Part shown: positions 59,685-64,000 of the stretch, piece by piece
Layout: every line of letters begins with the position of its first letter
Position numbering within the stretch: position 1 is the stretch's first letter
Source: Nicotiana tabacum
Taxonomy: Eukaryota; Streptophyta; Magnoliopsida; Solanales; Solanaceae
Assembly: GCF_000715075.1 (NCBI RefSeq)
Contig: NC_134089.1
Location: 110,987,157 to 111,051,156 of the forward strand
Reading direction: 5' to 3'
DNA: 64,000 nucleotides
Notes under the pieces: model-generated
The model's database searches: none
What the model was told of the DNA's origin: nothing
The model's input: only the letters and a program-made list of their open reading frames with translations
Translations under genes and position numbers: made by a program

Positions 59685-62348
59685 AATGAGTCCCACAACC
59701 TTTGTGCTTCAATGCAGCCTCTGGCCTAAGGCGCATCCCCTCCCACCCGGATACACTATCAGGATCATCCTCATCAAGTCTCCTTTTTATATGAGGATGC
59801 GCTGCAGCATGATCGTCAGTTGGGCTGGCAGGGTCGATAAAAGGGGTCGTCGGTCCATCAGCAACCTACAAAACAATAAGTAAGCTCAGTATATGAAAAT
59901 GTATATTAGTAATGTACGTGTTAAGTCAAAAAAAATTTCTTACCATGGTCTCGTCGGGCTCCTGAATATAAGCATCTGCAGTGTCCTCAACATCGCACAA
60001 AGTGGCCTCTGTGACGGGCTGGAATGAAGCCTCAATAAGAAAATTAAAAATTAATTTATGGCAAATCAATGAGAAAAGAAACAAATTAAAATTTAATAGT
60101 AATACACACATACCTGCGCCTGTGATAGATCTGCCACACCCGACGACGATGAGCCAAAACTCAACCTGCGCCTACCATCCACGTCTCGGGTCGGCCGATC
60201 CTCAGCTGCGGTCGATGGGCCTGAAAAGAACTGCTCCCAACCTCCGATGAAGCTCGTGCCTATAATCAACAATGGATCTAACAGGGTCACCTGCGATACT
60301 GGCAGCGCCAGCTAAAGGTTGTATGGTGGCATGCTGCTGGGATGCTCGTCTGGCTAAGTAACGTCACCCGGCAGATCAGCTCCAACCTCCTCATCAGGTG
60401 CCTCAATGCCCCATTACTGGGGACCACCTCCTCGCCGGCCCAACGACCCCATAGGGCACCCCCCCTCGTGGGACAACCCTTCCTCGTCCCCGTCCCCTCG
60501 AGCGTGCGATAGGCCTACCCCGCTGGTGGTGCTCTGGCACCACATAATAAGTGTCGTGATCTAAACGCTCGCCCTCTCTGGCTTACTGCAGTGTTCGTAG
60601 ATCCAGCTTTGTCACCTGTCGTCCATACTCAGCGACCGCGGGATCGCCGGCATGCTGCTGCATCTGCAGTCCCAACTGGTAAAATAAGTGATGACCATTA
60701 GCCTACACAACATTTAAAATATTAATTACAGAACGCTATATCATAGTTATAAGTAAGAATACCAAATAACATACTAGTGCCCCGTGCCTCCCAGTGTATG
60801 GTCTATACCGACCGTCAGCTTCATGAATAGAGTTCCCCATAAAAAGTCGGTAACGCGGTGATACCAAGACGTATACATCTGAATAGTCGCCGCCTGGATC
60901 TATGAAGGTAGGGGCAGAATCAGATCTTCTTGCTGGTCTCAAGTATGGACTTACGCCTCTAGCCATGCTACAAATGCGACGTCCGCTCTCGAACGATCAT
61001 CCTGCTGATAATGTGTAGCCTCCCATGTAGGCTCCCTCGGTATAGTCTGCGGACGACCAAACTGGCGAAGTACCTACTCTGTGGCATGATGCTCCACAAT
61101 ATCGAGACATATCAGCGGTACGGAAGTGCTCCAAATCAGTCGGCCGACCGAGCAATAATTGGGCAGGCCACCTATCAAGTCGTCGGTGTATGGCGTCCAG
61201 ATAAACTATCAAATAAGAACATAAAAGTGAGTATGCGCAACACAAGTGAATCTATACCAAGTAAGTTTAGGTACACATTTACCATGCGCCCTCCAGCATA
61301 TCCAACACATCTCTGACAAGGGGGAGATTATAATGAGAATCATAAACTCGGTAATTTCCACGCCGGAGAGCCCGCCTCCTAGCTAGAGGGAGAACGGAGG
61401 TGGTACATCCGGAGGTAACGGTGGTGGAGGTGGCTGCAATACCAGGAATCGCTCTCAGGCCCAAACCTAATATACAAAGTTGACGTAAAGTTTAAGATAA
61501 ATTTTGACTAGATAGAATTGGAAGTAATGAACAGAGTATTCGAATATGTTGTCACCTGTAGAAGCGGCAGGAAATCACATATGTCGCTCTGGGTGCCAAT
61601 GCTCGCCTGGCACAGCTGCCAGTACATGTAAGCGAGAATAGCAGCACCCCAACTGTACTGGGGTAAAGCATCTAGCAGCTGAAGATGATGTAGAAATCGC
61701 AAACTCACTAGATTTTCCGAAGTGTTTGAGAACATGACCCCCCCCCCCCCCCAAAAGAAAGAGCAGCACCAACCTAGTATACCGGTGAATATGTAGATCA
61801 TCTGTCTCGCCGGTGATGTCGGGGTGCAATATCTCCAAATACTGTCTAATAGTTGTCAAACCAATGCGACTGGCCCCTGAACATACAGTCTCATCCTGTG
61901 GCCTGAAACCAGTGAGCTACTACAACAAGTCCAAATACTGGCCACGCGACATAGATCTCACACCCTGAGGCAGTGCAACGGGCGGTCCATCATCAGGCAT
62001 CCCATATAAAACCTCAACATCCTGCAGCGTGATGGTGTCCTTGCTAATGGGCCGGTGGAAAGTGTGCGCCTCCGGTCACAACTGCTCTATCAAGGCCGTG
62101 ATCAGAGACCAGTCGAGTTGCAGTCGCCCAATCTCAAAAATCCTATAGAAGCCCCTATTCCGCAGGCGCTGGACTACACGGGCATGGAAAACTCTGTCCC
62201 TCATAAAGTCCCACAAGTTATCCACTCTCCTGGCGCGGAGAGTCTGGTCCAGTAGCTCTCCCTCCCATACGTAGGCGGACCTATGATCGCCCTGTAATAC
62301 TAATAGCTCATCGGAGAAAGGGCTAGGATGCACAGGCGGCACATCCAT
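59685..62348 (-). pseudogene. Plant mobile domain (MAIN-like / PP7-long-form-like) gene
   Basis: Starts at ATG 62348 (MDVPPVHPSPFSDELL). Domain words in order: HRSAYVWEGELL; DWSLITALIEQL; PEAHTFHRPISKDTITLQDV; HRYTRLVLLFLLGG; PQYSWGAAILAYMYWQLC; ALRRGNYRVYDSHYNLPLV; PLICLDIVEHHATE; RQFGRPQTIPREPTW. This is the plant mobile domain (Pfam PF10536) found in MAIN/MAIL proteins and in transposons. Arg/Gly-rich and acidic segments follow, and the last exon ends RLRPEAALKHKGCGTH (stop about 59685). Introns are evident, for example after LLPLLQ near 61554. Breaks: TGA at 62076 where Trp is expected, TAG TAG at 61917-61922, a 15-G run at 61738-61752 that shifts frame, and more stops downstream. The domain function is unresolved; MAIN-type proteins affect silencing and genome stability. 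Confidence 0.8.
61738..61752. repeat. Run of 15 C within the mobile domain gene
   Basis: On the coding strand it is 15 G after LLFLL. About 8 G would encode Gly-Gly and keep the frame (GGVMFSNTSE); 15 moves it out of frame. Confidence 0.9.
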
Positions 62349-62415
62349 GTCGTCTACTGTAAATTAAACAATATTAATTGTGTGTTTGTTAGTAACTAAT
62401 TAATATTTAGTTATT

Positions 62416-63200
62416 TAATTGGACAGCGTATATATCTATGGGTTCTAGGCTTGATATTTGAGGCCAAGTAACACCAAGCTATCCTGAATTCTTATGTGTG
62501 TCAATTTCAATACTTTTAATAATTTTGTGTGTTTGTTTTATAAATTAAGTATCTCGATATTTGAGGCCCAGTAGCACCAAGCTATCCTGAATTCTTATGT
62601 GTGTCAATTTCAATTTTTTTTCATAATTTTGTGTGTTTGTTTTATAAATTAAATACTCAATTTTTAATTGGACAGCATATATATCTATGAGTTCCAGGCT
62701 CGATATTTGAGGCCCAGTAGCACCAAGCTATCCTGAATTCTTATGTGTGCCAATTTCAATTTTTTTCATAATTTTATGTGTTTGTTTTATAAATTAAATA
62801 TTTAATTATTTAATTGGACAGAGTATATATTTATGGGTTTTAGGCTCGATATTTGAGTCCTAGTAGCACCAAGCTATCCTGAATTCTTATGTGTGTCAAT
62901 TTCAATACTTTTCATAATTTTGTTTGTTTTATAAATTAAATAATTAATTTTTAATTGGCCATCGTATATATTTATGGGTTCCAGGCTCGATATTTGAGGC
63001 CCAGTAGCACCAAGCTTTCCTGAATTCTTATGTGTGTCAATTTCAATATTTTTATAATTTTGTGTGTTTGTTTTGAAAATTAAATAATTAATTTTTAATT
63101 GGACAACATATATCTATGGGTTCCAGGCTCGATATTTGAGGCCCAGTAGCACCAAGCTTTCTTGAATTATTATGTGTGTCAATTTCAATATTTTTAGAAA
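62416..63200. repeat. Six tandem copies of a 100-150-bp unit
   Basis: Each copy has TCGATATTTGAGGCCCAGTA, CACCAAGCTATCCTGAATTC and TTTTGTGTGTTTGTTTTATA. CACCAAGCT lies near 62472, 62574, 62722, 62868, 63009 and 63150, so the period is about 100 then 140-148. It lies upstream of the mobile domain gene start. Confidence 0.92.
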
Positions 63201-63845
63201 AAAGGGCATTAATCTTTAAGCAAATAAATAATCTAAACTAAATAAAAACAACAAATATATTTTAATAATATAACATTTACGAAATTACATATAAAACAGT
63301 AAAAGAAATTTATGAACATTTTTATTAATAAAAAAAAATGATTTCTCAACTTTTAAATATTTTTTAAAACACTACTATCTTAATCCGGATAAAAATAACA
63401 TACTAGTTTAATCGCAAACAAAACAGAAAACAACATGAAAACACATTCAAGACAACTAATATACATTATTATACGAGTTTCGACATAAACTAAATCGGAA
63501 TACCTCGATTTATATTTTTAGAAAAATCGAAAAATTGAAATTTTGAGCTGGAAACGAGGAAACCACAACAATAGAAGGCTTGAGTTGGATGCGGGACCTA
63601 CAATCTTATAGTTTTGTGTGACGGGTGAGGTCCACTCGAATTTTTTATGGATAAAAAGAGGGGGGGGGGGAGGGGGAGCTGTTAGCGTGTTTTAAAAATG
63701 GGGCGGAGTTCTGTTTTTGTAGTGTGGAGAACAGGAAAAGCTTTTTAATTAAGAGGTATAGCGCCGTATTACTCCGCGCTATATATAATGCTGTATTACT
63801 CCGCGCCATATATAAAAAAATATCTTCTTTTTTTTTTAGCAGCTA
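63201..63845. other. Right subterminal region of the Mutator-like element
   Basis: AT-rich, then an 11-G run near 63661-63671. GCGCCGTATTACTCCGCGC-type words at 63755-63810 mirror the left subterminal repeats. No gene. Confidence 0.6.
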
Positions 63846-63891
63846 AAACGTATTTTGAGTCCAAAAACCTAACATTTAGGTTTCGGACTCG
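63846..63891 (-). repeat. Right terminal inverted repeat
   Basis: Exact complement of 54800-54845. The following bases, TGAATTACG, do not match the bases left of the other end. Confidence 0.95.
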
Positions 63892-64000
63892 TGAATTACG
63901 CCTCAACGGCTTGTAATGAGACTTCCTTGCATGCATTATCATGCAAATAATGATGGTAGCACAGGATTTAACTACTTTATTTGCAGGATTCTCACAATAT

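Larger units (their letters stand above)
54800..63891. mobile_element. 9.1-kb Mutator-like element with mudrA, GRF-finger and plant mobile domain genes
   Basis: Bounded by 46-bp perfect terminal inverted repeats (54800-54845 and 63846-63891). Subterminal parts on both sides carry GCGCGG/CCGCGC palindromes. Inside are a mudrA-type transposase (plus), a GRF zinc-finger ORF (plus), a plant mobile domain gene (minus) and two tandem repeats. The transposase is frameshifted and the mobile domain gene has nonsense codons, so this copy is defective. I see no matching 9-11-bp target duplication. Confidence 0.85.

Noticed and set aside
1..64000. tRNA or rRNA genes
   Set aside because: No cloverleaf-type A/B box pair or rRNA segment recognised, apart from tRNA-like boxes in SINE remnants.

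Overview
This is a transposon-dense stretch of a large flowering-plant nuclear genome. The repeat types (Au-like SINEs, an RTE-type LINE with a TTG tail, Stowaway-like MITEs with a CTCCCTCCG-type end, Athila and Tat-lineage LTR retrotransposons, and a Mutator-like element carrying a plant mobile domain gene) point to a eudicot. From remembered repeat families I favour Solanaceae, but this is inference. Only one ordinary host gene is visible: a small SQUAMOSA-promoter-binding (SBP/SPL) transcription factor of the SPL3/4/5 type at 51.5-54.5 kb, with a miR156 site in its 3' UTR.

Layout. (1) 0.5-12.3 kb: a nearly full-length, decayed Athila-type Ty3/gypsy element on the minus strand (LTRs of about 1.25 kb, a PBS like tRNA-Asp, gag-PR-RT-RH-INT, and an accessory ORF near the 3' LTR). 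(2) 12.3-20.7 kb: a graveyard of fragments. It holds a gypsy LTR remnant, MITEs, a SINE piece, the 3' end of an RTE LINE, a hAT-like non-autonomous element and AT-rich DNA with no gene. (3) 20.77-50.65 kb: one 29.9-kb LTR element with two 486-bp LTRs, a near-matching 5-bp target duplication, and a PBS and PPT that place it on the minus strand. It has no gag-pol. Inside are an antisense, intron-containing gene with a Transposase_28-like domain and a tandem array of about 25 kb made of some 260 copies of a 96-bp unit. (4) 50.65-54.8 kb: the SPL gene, whose intron carries a repeat-filled DNA element and a SINE. (5) 54.8-63.9 kb: a 9.1-kb Mutator-like element with 46-bp terminal inverted repeats. 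It carries a broken mudrA-type transposase and a small GRF-type zinc-finger ORF on the plus strand, and a plant mobile domain gene on the minus strand.

The most unusual object is the 96-bp array. The unit is a multiple of three, open in one frame on each strand, and centred on an in-frame palindrome, so the two strands encode nearly the same decapeptide. Long ORFs (up to 803 codons) therefore run on both strands. The array also contains an internal inverted block of about 4.7 kb that duplicates flanking higher-order units, so a read-through transcript could fold into kilobases of double-stranded RNA. The composite Mutator element, and the SPL gene enclosed between the two large elements, are the next most interesting features.

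All coordinates and sequence comparisons were made by eye. Family names rest on remembered motif patterns, not on database searches.
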